Shown: piece by piece, positions 7,657 to 16,251 of the stretch
Layout of the letters: the number at the start of each line of letters is the position of its first letter
How positions within the stretch are numbered: position 1 is the first letter of the stretch
Assembly: GCA_026002265.1 (NCBI GenBank)
Contig: BOBG01000029.1
Coordinates: forward strand, 1 to 20,518
From: Spirochaetia bacterium
GTDB lineage: Bacteria > Spirochaetota > Spirochaetia > Treponematales > Breznakiellaceae
Direction: 5' to 3'
DNA: 20,518 bases
Position numbers and translations under genes: made by a program
Notes under the pieces: model-generated
What the model saw: the letters and a program-made list of their open reading frames with translations, nothing else
What the model was told of the DNA's origin: nothing
The model's database searches: none

Positions 7657-7670
7657 GGGGACAGACCTCC
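7657..7670 (-). repeat. RAYT-flanking repeat, upstream copy
   Basis: Minus-strand reading is GGAGGTCTGTCCCC. Its C-rich end points toward the transposase, mirroring the copy at 7026-7039, so the gene sits between inverted repeats about 645 bp apart end to end. The adjoining CGAATTTT (7650-7657) resembles the flank of the copy at 12053-12065. Confidence 0.8.
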
Positions 7671-7744
7671 GGTACCTCTTTTATTACATACAGTTAATAA
7701 AATTTGCATGCAATTTTCTGTCAAGAGATGGATTCGTGGAAAGA

Positions 7745-9082
7745 TCAGTGTGACGGCGTTTTTAAATTTCGTCCCTCGGAAAGAATATCAGACACATGCA
7801 TTCCATTTGCCTCTGCAAGTGCCTCCGGCGAAGTGTTGTACACTTGAGCGATAGACCACAAGGTTTCCCCTTTTTTTACCTGGTGCGTTCCGGTAAATTG
7901 GGACGTTAAAGCACTATTTATTATTCTTCCGGTATATGGTGCAACGTCTTTATAGGCCGGAATGACCAAACGTGCGCTAATACGGAGACTTTCAGCTCGT
8001 GTTCCCGGGTTTGCCTCAAGGATTCGATTCACTGAAACACCGTAGTGGCTAGCCAGTGCAGACAATGTATCGCCCGATTTTACCGTATAAACATAGTACC
8101 GGAGCAGAGAAATATCGCTCCGGGCAAAAACCGCCCGTACTGCGGCTGCATCTTTCGCACGTACTTTAAGGAAATACCGTGAATCCGGCGGCGTAACCGA
8201 ATATTTCAATTCGCCATTGGCTTTTTTCAATTCAGCGGATGAAATACCGGCCGCATTTGCAAGCATCCCCAGATCCACCTGACGAGGTACCGGAATTCGT
8301 TCCCATACAACGGTTTCCGGCCAGAGATTTGCAAGTCCAAACCCGCGGGGATTCGATAAAATATAAGAAATTGCGAGTAATTTCGGCACAAAATGAATAG
8401 TCTCAACTTTGAGACGTTGTTGCGCTGAAAGCACCCAGTAATCAGTCGTTCCGGAACGTGAAACAATTTGCCGGATTCCCCCCAATCCCGCATTATACGC
8501 GGCAAGTGCAAGGGGCCAATCATTCCATTCCCGGTAATTTTGTTCCAATTTTGCCAATGCCCCGACCGTGGATTTCCAAAAATCGAATCGTTCATCATAC
8601 CATTCATTAATACGCATATCAAACGAGGCGATACTGTTTTCCATAAATTGCCATAATCCGGCCGCACCCGCGCGGCTAACCGCAGTCGGTGTATATTCAG
8701 ATTCAACTATCGGCAGGTAAATCAATTCCCGCGGCAGATTCCGGTTTTCAACTTCCTGCCGGATAAATGCGAGATAAGGTTCAGCACGCTGTACCATTAG
8801 ATTAAGCCATTTCTTTTTTTCCGGCGTTGAATAATACTGTATATAATGTTGCGTGAGTGCCCGTTCAAGGCCCGGTATACTTTGCAGGACTACCGGTGTA
8901 CGACTTAAGTGTTCCGGAAACGTTTCCGGGTTTTGACGGAGGGGGCGGGAAAATTCAGGGGGCGGCAGCGTATAATCCCCAAAATCGGCCGGTATTTGCG
9001 CTTGCGCTGAAGTTGTACAAACCGGTAAAAAAATAAAACACATCAGGCACAGCAATGCGCCCCGGAACACTTTCTGATTCAT
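7745..9082 (-). CDS. MltD-like membrane-bound lytic murein transglycosylase with two LysM domains
   Basis: This exported enzyme cleaves the MurNAc-GlcNAc bond of peptidoglycan, leaving a 1,6-anhydro end. It has 445 residues. A signal peptide spans about residues 1-28 (hydrophobic LLCLMCFIFLPVC, Ala-rich cleavage region). The SLT domain, about 110-230, contains LPIVESEYTPTAVSRAGAAG with catalytic Glu127, then GLWQFM and ALAAYNAGLGGI. Two LysM peptidoglycan-binding repeats follow: YTVKSGDTLSALASHYGVS and HQVKKGETLWSIAQVYNTS. The gene starts 36 nt after smc on the same strand. It has no Shine-Dalgarno sequence but a promoter-like TTGAAA-17-TTTAAT in the gap, so it may have its own near-leaderless transcript. 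A Cys in the signal could allow lipidation, but no convincing lipobox is seen. Confidence 0.93.
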   Translation of the reverse strand: MNQKVFRGALLCLMCFIFLPVCTTSAQAQIPADFGDYTLPPPEFSRPLRQNPETFPEHLSRTPVVLQSIPGLERALTQHYIQYYSTPEKKKWLNLMVQRAEPYLAFIRQEVENRNLPRELIYLPIVESEYTPTAVSRAGAAGLWQFMENSIASFDMRINEWYDERFDFWKSTVGALAKLEQNYREWNDWPLALAAYNAGLGGIRQIVSRSGTTDYWVLSAQQRLKVETIHFVPKLLAISYILSNPRGFGLANLWPETVVWERIPVPRQVDLGMLANAAGISSAELKKANGELKYSVTPPDSRYFLKVRAKDAAAVRAVFARSDISLLRYYVYTVKSGDTLSALASHYGVSVNRILEANPGTRAESLRISARLVIPAYKDVAPYTGRIINSALTSQFTGTHQVKKGETLWSIAQVYNTSPEALAEANGMHVSDILSEGRNLKTPSH

Positions 9083-9093
9083 TAGTACACAAG

Positions 9094-9122
9094 ATTAAAA
9101 TATATAATTAAAAAATTTTCAA
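9094..9122 (-). promoter_or_regulatory. Putative promoter of the lytic transglycosylase gene
   Basis: On the minus strand, TTGAAA (9122-9117) overlaps the smc stop codon. A 17-bp spacer and TTTAAT (9099-9094) follow, with 11 nt left before the ATG at 9082. The region is very AT-rich, so chance matches are easy. Confidence 0.35.
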
Positions 9123-11923
9123 GTAGCTTTTTCTTCCAAACGTACCGAAACAACTTTTGTGATTCCGGATTCTTCCATGGTGACTCCAATCAAGGTTCCG
9201 GCACCAATAACTGTTTTTTTGTTATGGGTGATGACGATGAATTGACTCATGGATCCAAATTCCATCAGTAATTGTACGAACCGGTGCACATTGGCCTCGT
9301 CAAGCGCCGCATCAATTTCGTCAAGTAAACAAAATGGAGAAGGTTTAACTTGATATGTTGCAAAGAGAAGAGCAACGGCTGTCATCGACCGCTCGCCGCC
9401 GGAAAGCAGAGCGATATTTTCCAATTTTTTACCGGGCGGCTGTGCATAGATTTCGATTCCGGATTCAAGTACCTGTCCCGGTTCAGTGAGCCGGAGTTCA
9501 GCCTTGCCCCCGCCAAAAAGCCGTTTGAACATTGTCTGAAAATTTTTCCTGATCTTATTATAACTTGACAGAAATATTTTTGCTGATTCGGTCCGGATCT
9601 CCGCACTGATTCGTTCAAGATCTTTTTTTGCTTGCTTGAGATCATCCAATTGTTTTGCCAGAAAGTCGTAACGATCCTTTGCCTCGGCGAATTCTTCCGG
9701 CGCCATTAAATTCACCGCGCCTAAATTTTTTAATCCGCTCCGGGACCGTGTCAATGTTTCACGAATTTCACCGGACGTCTCCTTAATCTGCCCCAGCCGG
9801 TCCTCAAATTCATTCAGATCGCGCCCATGGGTTTCCCGGAAATTATCCTGAATATTTTTTATTTCAACACCGGCCTGCATACACGCGAGATGGATTTTTT
9901 CCAGCGATGCAGCCGCGGCATCGAACGAATCCTGGCCCTTCTGAATCCTATCCTGAGCGTTAGTCATACCGCCGGCTTGTTTCTGGATTTCCTGCTCAAG
10001 TCCTTCCAGTGCCGCAGATAACTGCACGCCGCGCTGTTCGATGTCAGCAAGCTCCTGATCCAGATCCCCAATCCGTTCACCGACTTCGTCACAGTATTTA
10101 CGGTCCAAAAATAATTCATCCAAAATGGTCCGTAGGAGGGATTCCTGACCGGAGAGTTCGCGCCGGATCAAACGGGCATGCTCCTCAGCCGCATTTGCCT
10201 GCGTGTCTAATTTTATCCGATTCATCCGGAGTTCCTCGGCTGCTAACCGGTACTCGCCAAGCGTACTGTTCACACGTTCACTATCAGTACGCAGTTCAAC
10301 TGCACGATTCCGGCACGCTGCAATCCCCTCAACACAACTCCGGATTGTGTCATCAAGGGAGCGTTTTGTAGTGATAATGCCACCCGGTGCAAGGAAATCG
10401 TCAAGAAAGGCCGGGGCGCTGCGCCGGTACTGCTCAAATAATTCGAGAGTTTGCGCACAATGATTCACTGATTTTGACAGTGCAACCGAAAGTTTTTCCA
10501 CGAAACCGGCAACCTCAGTCACCGGCGCTCCGCTGTGAACCCGCTCTGCCGCTGCGACAATATCGCGCAGGAATTTCCCCCGGGATCCAAGTTCCTGCTT
10601 GAGCGTATTCAAGGATTCACGGACTGCCTGTTCCGCGTTCTGCCGTTCAACAGCTGAATAACCGGCATCAGCAAGCCCGGTGTCGAGCGCGGCAACTATC
10701 GCATCCACAAGATTTTCACGTTCTTTTTCAGCATTCATCCGTTCCTGATCAAGATTCCGACTCTCATCTTCCGCACGCCGGATTCCCAAATCATTTTCCG
10801 TAATCTGCCATTGGAAGTGCCGGATCTTTTCTTCAGAATCTTCGAGCCGATCCTCCAAACTCAAAACTTTTGCCCGGAAATCCCGTACCACTGCATCTTG
10901 TTCGTCTGCATCAGCGGTCAAATCTTCGATCCGGCTCGATGCGGCCCGTTCCCGGCTCTGATTTTGCGTTATTTTTGCATTACTCGCAGATTGCTGATCC
11001 AAAAGGAGTTTCCGCTCCTTTTCCCGGGCATTTTTTTCTATGGCGAGTCCGTAGACATTTTTTTGATTCTCAACGAATTGTGCCTCCAGCGTACCGACTA
11101 GGGAACGCTTTGCCTCCAGTTCTGCTTTCAGCTTATCAAGTTCCTGCCGGAGCGAATCCCGTTCCGCGGTCCTTGTTTTCAGTAATTCCTCCTGCGAGTG
11201 ATATTCATGCCTATATTGTTTCAACTTCAAGAGATGAATGTCTAATTCCGCATTAAAAATTGATTCCTGAAAATCCCGGTATTTAAGAGTTTTTTCAGAT
11301 TGAGTTTTCAAGGAATCGTAGACACGCCGGGCTTCACCGAGAATCCCCTCAACCTGACGCATATTTTCTTCAGTTTTTATAATTTTCCGGTCAGCTTCAG
11401 CACTCTGCGCCTTGAATTTGGTGATTCCGGCCGCTTCTTCAAACAAATACCGGCGTTCATCCGGCTTTGATGAGAGAATTTGATCGATTTTTCCCTGTTC
11501 CATCACCGAATACGCGGCTTTACCGATTCCGGTATCCCAAAATAATTCCCGGACATCTTTTAATTTGGTCCGGGCAGTGTTAATGAAATATTCACTTTCT
11601 CCGGACCGGGTGATTTTCCGTTTGATCTGAAGTTCCGGCGTGTCGAGCTTGAGGATTCCGGATTCATTGGAAATAGTCAGAGTCACTTCCGCACTATTCA
11701 GCGCGTTCCGGTTTTCAGTACCATTGAAAATGACATCTTCCATTTTTTCCGCGCGCATCGCATGGGACGCCTGTTCCCCAAGCACCCATTTTATCGCATC
11801 CACAACATTTGATTTTCCGCACCCATTCGGACCCAAAAGCGCTGTGATTCCATCGGCAAATTCAAGGTGAGTCCGGTCAGCAAAGGATTTAAAGCCGGTA
11901 ATATCAAGACTTTTGAGAAACAA
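9119..11923 (-). CDS. smc: Chromosome segregation ATPase SMC (short, hinge not recognisable)
   Basis: SMC is the condensin core ATPase that organises and segregates the chromosome with ScpA and ScpB. The N-terminal head has FKSFADRTHLEFADGITALL and Walker A GPNGCGKS (31-38), and later YSVMEQGKIDQILSSKPDER. The C-terminal head has the ABC signature LLSGGERS (about 838-845) and Walker B FCLLDEIDAALDE (about 866). Between them lies about 600 residues of charged coiled coil. The protein has 934 residues against roughly 1180 in typical bacteria, and I cannot find the usual glycine-rich hinge. The start is a TTG at 11923 with GGAGGG 5 nt upstream, giving the standard MFLKSLDITGF N-terminus. Confidence 0.95.
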   Translation of the reverse strand: MFLKSLDITGFKSFADRTHLEFADGITALLGPNGCGKSNVVDAIKWVLGEQASHAMRAEKMEDVIFNGTENRNALNSAEVTLTISNESGILKLDTPELQIKRKITRSGESEYFINTARTKLKDVRELFWDTGIGKAAYSVMEQGKIDQILSSKPDERRYLFEEAAGITKFKAQSAEADRKIIKTEENMRQVEGILGEARRVYDSLKTQSEKTLKYRDFQESIFNAELDIHLLKLKQYRHEYHSQEELLKTRTAERDSLRQELDKLKAELEAKRSLVGTLEAQFVENQKNVYGLAIEKNAREKERKLLLDQQSASNAKITQNQSRERAASSRIEDLTADADEQDAVVRDFRAKVLSLEDRLEDSEEKIRHFQWQITENDLGIRRAEDESRNLDQERMNAEKERENLVDAIVAALDTGLADAGYSAVERQNAEQAVRESLNTLKQELGSRGKFLRDIVAAAERVHSGAPVTEVAGFVEKLSVALSKSVNHCAQTLELFEQYRRSAPAFLDDFLAPGGIITTKRSLDDTIRSCVEGIAACRNRAVELRTDSERVNSTLGEYRLAAEELRMNRIKLDTQANAAEEHARLIRRELSGQESLLRTILDELFLDRKYCDEVGERIGDLDQELADIEQRGVQLSAALEGLEQEIQKQAGGMTNAQDRIQKGQDSFDAAAASLEKIHLACMQAGVEIKNIQDNFRETHGRDLNEFEDRLGQIKETSGEIRETLTRSRSGLKNLGAVNLMAPEEFAEAKDRYDFLAKQLDDLKQAKKDLERISAEIRTESAKIFLSSYNKIRKNFQTMFKRLFGGGKAELRLTEPGQVLESGIEIYAQPPGKKLENIALLSGGERSMTAVALLFATYQVKPSPFCLLDEIDAALDEANVHRFVQLLMEFGSMSQFIVITHNKKTVIGAGTLIGVTMEESGITKVVSVRLEEKAT

Positions 11924-11998
11924 AAAAACCCTCCACAGCCACTATACCGGAAAAATGAAAAAAATGGTACTACAGCATATCCGAACATCAGTCTCTAA

Positions 11999-12017
11999 GG
12001 GGTCGAGGTCTGACCCC
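11999..12017 (+). repeat. RAYT-associated short repeat with local hairpin
   Basis: The core GAGGTCTGACCCC (12005-12017) is preceded directly by GGGGTC (11999-12004), which can pair with GACCCC (12012-12017). The copy lies between the divergent smc and PPIase genes, 48 nt from the next copy in the same orientation. Confidence 0.75.
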
Positions 12018-12038
12018 ATTACATCTATTTCGTTATAA

Positions 12039-12065
12039 TATAAAGAAATATTGAGGTCTGACCCC
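12039..12065 (+). repeat. RAYT-associated short repeat, GACCCC subtype
   Basis: It reads TATAAAGAAATAT, T, then GAGGTCTGACCCC, with one mismatch over 27 nt to the reverse complement of 1428-1454. The CCCC end continues as AAATTCGGGG, able to form a small hairpin (12062-12075). Confidence 0.8.
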
Positions 12066-12109
12066 AAATTCGGGGCGTTTATCGCTTACTTTCCCCTTCT
12101 CTTTTTTTA

Positions 12110-12118
12110 TGCTATACT
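12110..12118 (+). promoter_or_regulatory. Extended -10 promoter upstream of the PPIase gene
   Basis: TG-C-TATACT is an extended -10 element (TG at 12110-12111, -10 hexamer 12113-12118). The ATG follows 9 nt later with no Shine-Dalgarno sequence. Only a weak -35 is visible. Confidence 0.5.
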
Positions 12119-12127
12119 TTTAAAGTT

Positions 12128-13174
12128 ATGTTTCGTATGTCTTTTATTTTCATAGGATTAATTTTTATGGCAACTTCTGAAGCGGGCGCGGCCGCGCCCT
12201 TTGATCTGTCGTTGGGCGCTGGACTCTTTGCTAAAATCAGCACCTCGCGAGGCGACATCATCGTAAATCTTGAGTATCAAAAAGTTCCCCTCGCGGTTTG
12301 TAACTTTGTCGCACTTGCCGAAGGCAAAATGGATATAAACCGCGGCCGGCGATTCTACGATGGACTCACCTTTCACCGAGTCGTGTCGAATTTTATGGTA
12401 CAAGGCGGTGATCCCCTTGGAACCGGCAGGGGCGGTCCGGGTTATAGTTTTCCGGATGAATTCGATTCCACGCTCAAGCATGATCGGGCCGGAATTCTTT
12501 CAATGGCCAATGCAGGTCCCGGCACCAATGGGAGCCAATTCTTTATTACACATAGAGAAACGCCATGGCTTGATGGGAAACATACGGTGTTTGGCGAGGT
12601 GGTTTCCGGTCAGGAAGTGGTTGATGCGCTTCAGCAAGGGGACAAAATTATGACGATCCGGATTATCCGGAATGGTATTGGTGCGCTTGCATTCAGGGCA
12701 GATCAAACGAATTTTGATATTTTAATGCAAGAGTATCATGGTGCGGCACAACTAAAATCCAAACTCCAACGGGAAAGTGACACAACATTTATCGAACGTA
12801 CCTTTCCGGATGCTGTGATTAGTCCATCTGGAATCCGTTACCAGATTCAAAATTCCGGTAAAGGGGAAAAAACCCAATCCGGACAGATTGTGAGAGTGCG
12901 TTACCGGGGGAAATTCCTTTCCGGACGGGTTTTTGATGATTCTGACCTGCATGGGGGGCCTCTTGAATTTACTGCCGGCATTGGGCAGGTGATTCCGGGG
13001 TGGGACGAAATGGTTATGGATATGTGCGCCGGCGAGCGAAGAGTGGCAATCATTCCGCCGGAATTGGCCTATGGTGAACGGGGGATTGAAAATGCCATTC
13101 CCCCGAACAGTTTTTTGATCTTTGAAATGGAACTCGTTGCAATCCGGAACCCGCCGGAGGGTGCAGCAAAATAA
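12128..13174 (+). CDS. Exported dual-family peptidyl-prolyl isomerase: cyclophilin-FKBP fusion
   Basis: The 348-residue protein joins two unrelated prolyl-isomerase folds. A signal peptide covers about residues 1-22, with an Ala-rich end before APFDLSLG. The cyclophilin domain (about 34-185) has [20 protein letters not shown], with catalytic Arg84, [16 protein letters not shown], and Trp147 at the cyclosporin-binding position. After a helical linker (about 186-225) comes an FKBP domain (about 232-340) with [44 protein letters not shown] and [14 protein letters not shown]. Both active sites look intact. It probably helps fold exported proteins outside the inner membrane. I recall cyclophilin-first fusions (CFBP) from Treponema denticola and some Flavobacterium. 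The stop is 3 nt from the convergent hslU stop. Confidence 0.93.
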   Translation: MFRMSFIFIGLIFMATSEAGAAAPFDLSLGAGLFAKISTSRGDIIVNLEYQKVPLAVCNFVALAEGKMDINRGRRFYDGLTFHRVVSNFMVQGGDPLGTGRGGPGYSFPDEFDSTLKHDRAGILSMANAGPGTNGSQFFITHRETPWLDGKHTVFGEVVSGQEVVDALQQGDKIMTIRIIRNGIGALAFRADQTNFDILMQEYHGAAQLKSKLQRESDTTFIERTFPDAVISPSGIRYQIQNSGKGEKTQSGQIVRVRYRGKFLSGRVFDDSDLHGGPLEFTAGIGQVIPGWDEMVMDMCAGERRVAIIPPELAYGERGIENAIPPNSFLIFEMELVAIRNPPEGAAK

Positions 13175-13177
13175 ATT

Positions 13178-14686
13178 TCACAAAATATACCGGCCCAGGT
13201 CCTGATCTGTCACCAAATTGGCTAATTTTTCATTTACATAGGATTCGGTGATGGGTACTTTGGCAGGAGCAATATCCGGAGCTTCAAAGGAAAGTTCTTC
13301 GAGCAGACTCTCCATGATTGTATGCAAACGCCGGGCACCGATATTTTCCAGCCGGGAATTCACCTCCGCGGCCAGAGATGCGAGCCGGTTGATCGATTCT
13401 TGAGTAAATTCGATTTCGACTCCTTCAGTTTCCAGCAGAGCTTTGTACTGTGCGGTGAGGGCATTTTTCGGCTCGGTGAGAATCCGCAAAAAGTCCTCTT
13501 TTCCGAGCGAATCAAGTTCAACCCGGAGCGGAAAACGTCCCTGCAATTCCGGGATCAAATCCGATGGTTTACTCACATTGAATGCACCGGCCGCAATAAA
13601 AAGCACATGGTCAGTATTAACCGGCCCCCATTTGGTATTAACCGTTGCACCTTCAACAATTGGCAAAATGTCACGCTGAACACCCTCGCGCGAAACATCA
13701 GGCCCGCCATGCTCGCCTTTTGCTGCAATTTTGTCAATTTCATCAATAAAAATGATTCCAGTCTCTTCAACCCGCTGCCGAGCCTCCTCATTGACCCTAT
13801 CCCGGTCGATGAGTTTTTCAGCTTCCTCAGCCTTGAGAATCTCTCTGGCCCGGGCAACAGTCACGAGTTTTTTCTTTTTTGAACCGCCGAACATACCGGC
13901 TAGCCCGGAAAGACTCGATTCCAGATCCTCCAAACTATTTCCCATCATTTCAATCGAGGGTATTTGCGGATTTTGGCTGATGACGACTTCGACTGTCCGG
14001 GATTCAAGTTTGCCTTCACGGAGCAGTTGCCGGATTTTTTCACGCGCCGGGTTGTCGCCGGCCGAAATCGGCTCCTCCAGAGACTCCGATTCATCAGTCT
14101 CCCCATTATTTTTCATAACTGGGATTCCAACTTGAATTGCCGTCCCCATAAAGGTCGCCCCTTTTGCATTATCCGGATTCAGGGAAAATGTTCCCATTGG
14201 ACGCACAATCGGCGCCGGTTTCGCATCATGGTGTTTTTTGCTGCTGCCGGGGAGGAGGAGATCGATCAGAGCCTCTTCCGCGCGCTGCTCGGCTTCAGCG
14301 GTGACCGATTCTTGCATTTCCTGTTTCACCATGAGAATTCCGGCTGCCATCAAATCACGCACCATCGACTCAACATCACGCCCCACATAGCCGACTTCAG
14401 TGTACTTAGTGGCTTCGACTTTGACAAAGGGAGAGCCGGCCAACTTTGCCAGACGCCTGGCGATCTCGGTTTTACCGACACCGGTAGGCCCGATCATGAG
14501 GATATTTTTTGGGGCAATATCGTCACGCATATCAGCCTCGAGTTTAAGGCGCCGGATTCTGTTCCGCAGCGCAACCGCGACAGCCCTTTTAGCCTTTTTC
14601 TGGCCCACAATATATTTATCCAACTCGATAACAACTTCGCGCGGAGTCAACTCACGCTTATTTTGTTCAATAGGTACTTCGTTCAT
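13178..14686 (-). CDS. hslU: ATP-dependent protease ATPase subunit HslU (ClpY)
   Basis: HslU is the hexameric AAA+ unfoldase that feeds substrates to the HslV peptidase in the cytoplasm. The protein has 502 residues. It opens with [17 protein letters not shown], followed by Walker A GPTGVGKT (66-73), [14 protein letters not shown] (pore loop and start of the intermediate domain), a long charged I-domain, Walker [15 protein letters not shown] and the C-terminal domain with [15 protein letters not shown]. The C-terminal end DLGRYIL fits the HslU tail that docks in HslV. The ATG at 14686 is preferred to one 18 nt upstream because GGAGGAATT precedes it. Its ATGA overlaps the hslV stop by 4 nt, typical of translational coupling. 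Confidence 0.97.
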   Translation of the reverse strand: MNEVPIEQNKRELTPREVVIELDKYIVGQKKAKRAVAVALRNRIRRLKLEADMRDDIAPKNILMIGPTGVGKTEIARRLAKLAGSPFVKVEATKYTEVGYVGRDVESMVRDLMAAGILMVKQEMQESVTAEAEQRAEEALIDLLLPGSSKKHHDAKPAPIVRPMGTFSLNPDNAKGATFMGTAIQVGIPVMKNNGETDESESLEEPISAGDNPAREKIRQLLREGKLESRTVEVVISQNPQIPSIEMMGNSLEDLESSLSGLAGMFGGSKKKKLVTVARAREILKAEEAEKLIDRDRVNEEARQRVEETGIIFIDEIDKIAAKGEHGGPDVSREGVQRDILPIVEGATVNTKWGPVNTDHVLFIAAGAFNVSKPSDLIPELQGRFPLRVELDSLGKEDFLRILTEPKNALTAQYKALLETEGVEIEFTQESINRLASLAAEVNSRLENIGARRLHTIMESLLEELSFEAPDIAPAKVPITESYVNEKLANLVTDQDLGRYIL

Positions 14687-15222
14687 AATTCCTCCACGGT
14701 ACATTCTTTATTGGTATAAATACATATATCGCTTGCAATTACCAAGGATCGCCGGGCAATTTCCAGGGCTGACAAGCTGCTTCCTTCCAAAAAGGCAAGA
14801 GCCGCTGCGTAGGCATAATTTCCGCCGGAACCAATGGCAAGCGCATCACCGGCCGGCTCGATGACATCGCCGGTACCGGAAATGAGTAATATTTTGTCCC
14901 GGTCAGCCACGAGGAGCAAGGCTTCAAGCTTCCGCAAAGCCCGGTCTGTCCGCCAATCCTTTGCAAGCTCCACGGCTGCGCGCAGCAAATCTCCGGAATA
15001 TTCCTTGAGTTTGCCTTCAAAAAGATCAAAAAGGGTAAATGCATCAGCAGTCGCCCCCGCGAATCCGCAGAGTACAGTACCGTCACGCAAACGGCGCACT
15101 TTGCGGGCATTATTTTTTACAACTGTTTCGCCCATCGTTACCTGTCCATCGCCGGCCATAGCGACCTTTCCATCTCGGCGGACTGCAATAACGGTAGTAC
15201 TGCGGATTTTAGTTTTTTCCAT
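14683..15222 (-). CDS. hslV: ATP-dependent protease peptidase subunit HslV (ClpQ)
   Basis: HslV forms the two stacked hexameric rings of the proteasome-like peptidase chamber. The sequence [20 protein letters not shown] shows the N-terminal nucleophile. Catalytic Thr should be residue 9 after an 8-residue propeptide (MEKTKIRS), longer than the single Met usually removed. [23 protein letters not shown] and [13 protein letters not shown] are family signatures. Length 179 is normal. The ATG is preceded by AAAGGGAATT. It is first in an hslV-hslU operon, and a good sigma-70-type promoter lies just upstream. No CIRCE element is seen. Confidence 0.97.
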   Translation of the reverse strand: MEKTKIRSTTVIAVRRDGKVAMAGDGQVTMGETVVKNNARKVRRLRDGTVLCGFAGATADAFTLFDLFEGKLKEYSGDLLRAAVELAKDWRTDRALRKLEALLLVADRDKILLISGTGDVIEPAGDALAIGSGGNYAYAAALAFLEGSSLSALEIARRSLVIASDICIYTNKECTVEEL

Positions 15223-15237
15223 AATTCCCTTTGTCCA

Positions 15238-15266
15238 AACATAAGAATTTTACCTTGAAACGTCAA
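15238..15266 (-). promoter_or_regulatory. Sigma-70 promoter of hslVU
   Basis: On the minus strand, TTGACG (15266-15261), a 17-bp spacer and TATGTT (15243-15238) are followed by 15 nt containing AAAGGGA and then the hslV ATG. This gives a very short leader that still carries a ribosome-binding site. Confidence 0.55.
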
Positions 15267-15306
15267 GTTGACTCGGTAGTTCATTCTTCCCATTTCTCCA
15301 TTTTCA

Positions 15307-15315
15307 TGCTAGACT
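15307..15315 (+). promoter_or_regulatory. Extended -10 promoter abutting the lipid kinase gene
   Basis: TG-C-TAGACT (hexamer 15310-15315) stands 6 nt before the GTG at 15322. The element and its spacing resemble those of the PPIase gene. A partial -35, TTCCCA, lies at 15287-15292. Confidence 0.45.
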
Positions 15316-15321
15316 ATTTTT

Positions 15322-16251
15322 GTGACGAGTACAGCAAAAAACCAGATGTTTATCATTCTCAACCCGGTGGCCGGCAAGGGCAAGGCACTCCGTGAACGGA
15401 CCAAAATCGAACATTTTTTAGAGAATCATCAAGTACCATATACATTAGTGTTGACGAAAAAACCGGGCGATGCATTGACCATAGCCCGTGAATGTTCTCT
15501 CGATGCGGAAACAATGGTGGTGGCGGCTGGCGGAGACGGAACGTCTAATGAAGTTGCCAACGGTTTGATCGGCCGGCATCTGCCGGCCCCGCCGTTGTTT
15601 GGGGTATTACCGGTCGGCAGAGGGAATGATTTTGCATTCAATGCAGGTGTGCCGCCGGATCTTGAGAAGGCATTGAATCTTCTGATAAACCGGAAGACAA
15701 AAGACCTCGATGCAGGCTTTGTGAAAGGCGGATTTTTTCCGGATGGACGCTATTTCATCAATGGTGTGGGCATGGGATTTGACACAAAAGTCGGTTTTGA
15801 AGCCGCAAAAATGAAGATTCAAAGTGGTTTTTCATATATTCTCGGTGCGCTCATTACACTGAAACGTTTTGAGCCGGGGCCGCTGGTGGAGATACGCTAC
15901 GGGGATACTTTAGTTTGCCTTCGTACTGTTTTAATTTCAGTGGTAAACGGCCGGCGGATGGGAGGAACCTTCATCGTGGGACCACATGCAATTATTAACG
16001 ATGGACTGCTGGATCTTTGTTTTGTCGAGCAGACCAAGACTCGGCGCCGGCTCCTTCAAATCGTTTTACAGTATACAAAAGGTACGCAGGGAACAAGTCC
16101 TGAAGTGACAATGGACCGGGCAACTGATGTTCACATTCTTGCCAAAGAAGGCACAATAGCGGCACATTGTGACGGCGAAACGGTGTGTTATGAAGGTACT
16201 GAATTAAATATCACCATTGTACCAAAGGCGTTACGATTATTATGCGAATAA
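15322..16251 (+). CDS. Diacylglycerol kinase-like lipid kinase (DagK/YegS/BmrU family)
   Basis: This soluble or membrane-associated lipid kinase phosphorylates diacylglycerol or a related lipid using ATP. It has 309 residues. The catalytic N-terminal domain shows ILNPVAGKGKA (about 12-22) and the nucleotide-binding GGDGTSNEVANGL (GGDGT 70-74), then GVLPVGRGNDFAFN. The C-terminal beta-rich domain has INGVGMGFD, GGTFIVGPHAIINDGLLDLC and a final AAHCDGE. The GTG at 15322 fits the -10 box 6 nt upstream; an ATG at 15346 giving MFIILNPVAG is a fair alternative. Its stop overlaps the acyltransferase start by 10 nt, so the two probably act together in phosphatidic acid supply. The substrate lipid is inferred. 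Confidence 0.9.
   Translation: MTSTAKNQMFIILNPVAGKGKALRERTKIEHFLENHQVPYTLVLTKKPGDALTIARECSLDAETMVVAAGGDGTSNEVANGLIGRHLPAPPLFGVLPVGRGNDFAFNAGVPPDLEKALNLLINRKTKDLDAGFVKGGFFPDGRYFINGVGMGFDTKVGFEAAKMKIQSGFSYILGALITLKRFEPGPLVEIRYGDTLVCLRTVLISVVNGRRMGGTFIVGPHAIINDGLLDLCFVEQTKTRRRLLQIVLQYTKGTQGTSPEVTMDRATDVHILAKEGTIAAHCDGETVCYEGTELNITIVPKALRLLCE

Noticed and set aside
13964..14719. Plus-strand 251-codon open frame opposite hslU
   Set aside because: It lies wholly antisense to hslU and hslV, whose motifs are unmistakable, and its composition is that of a reversed coding strand.
14943..14951. GGTCTGTCC within hslV, resembling the repeat core
   Set aside because: Only the central bases match, flanks differ, and it falls in a conserved coding region; a chance match.
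15223..15321. CIRCE or sigma-32-type heat-shock element before hslVU
   Set aside because: No TTAGCACTC-N9-GAGTGCTAA inverted repeat is present, and the visible promoter fits the housekeeping pattern.
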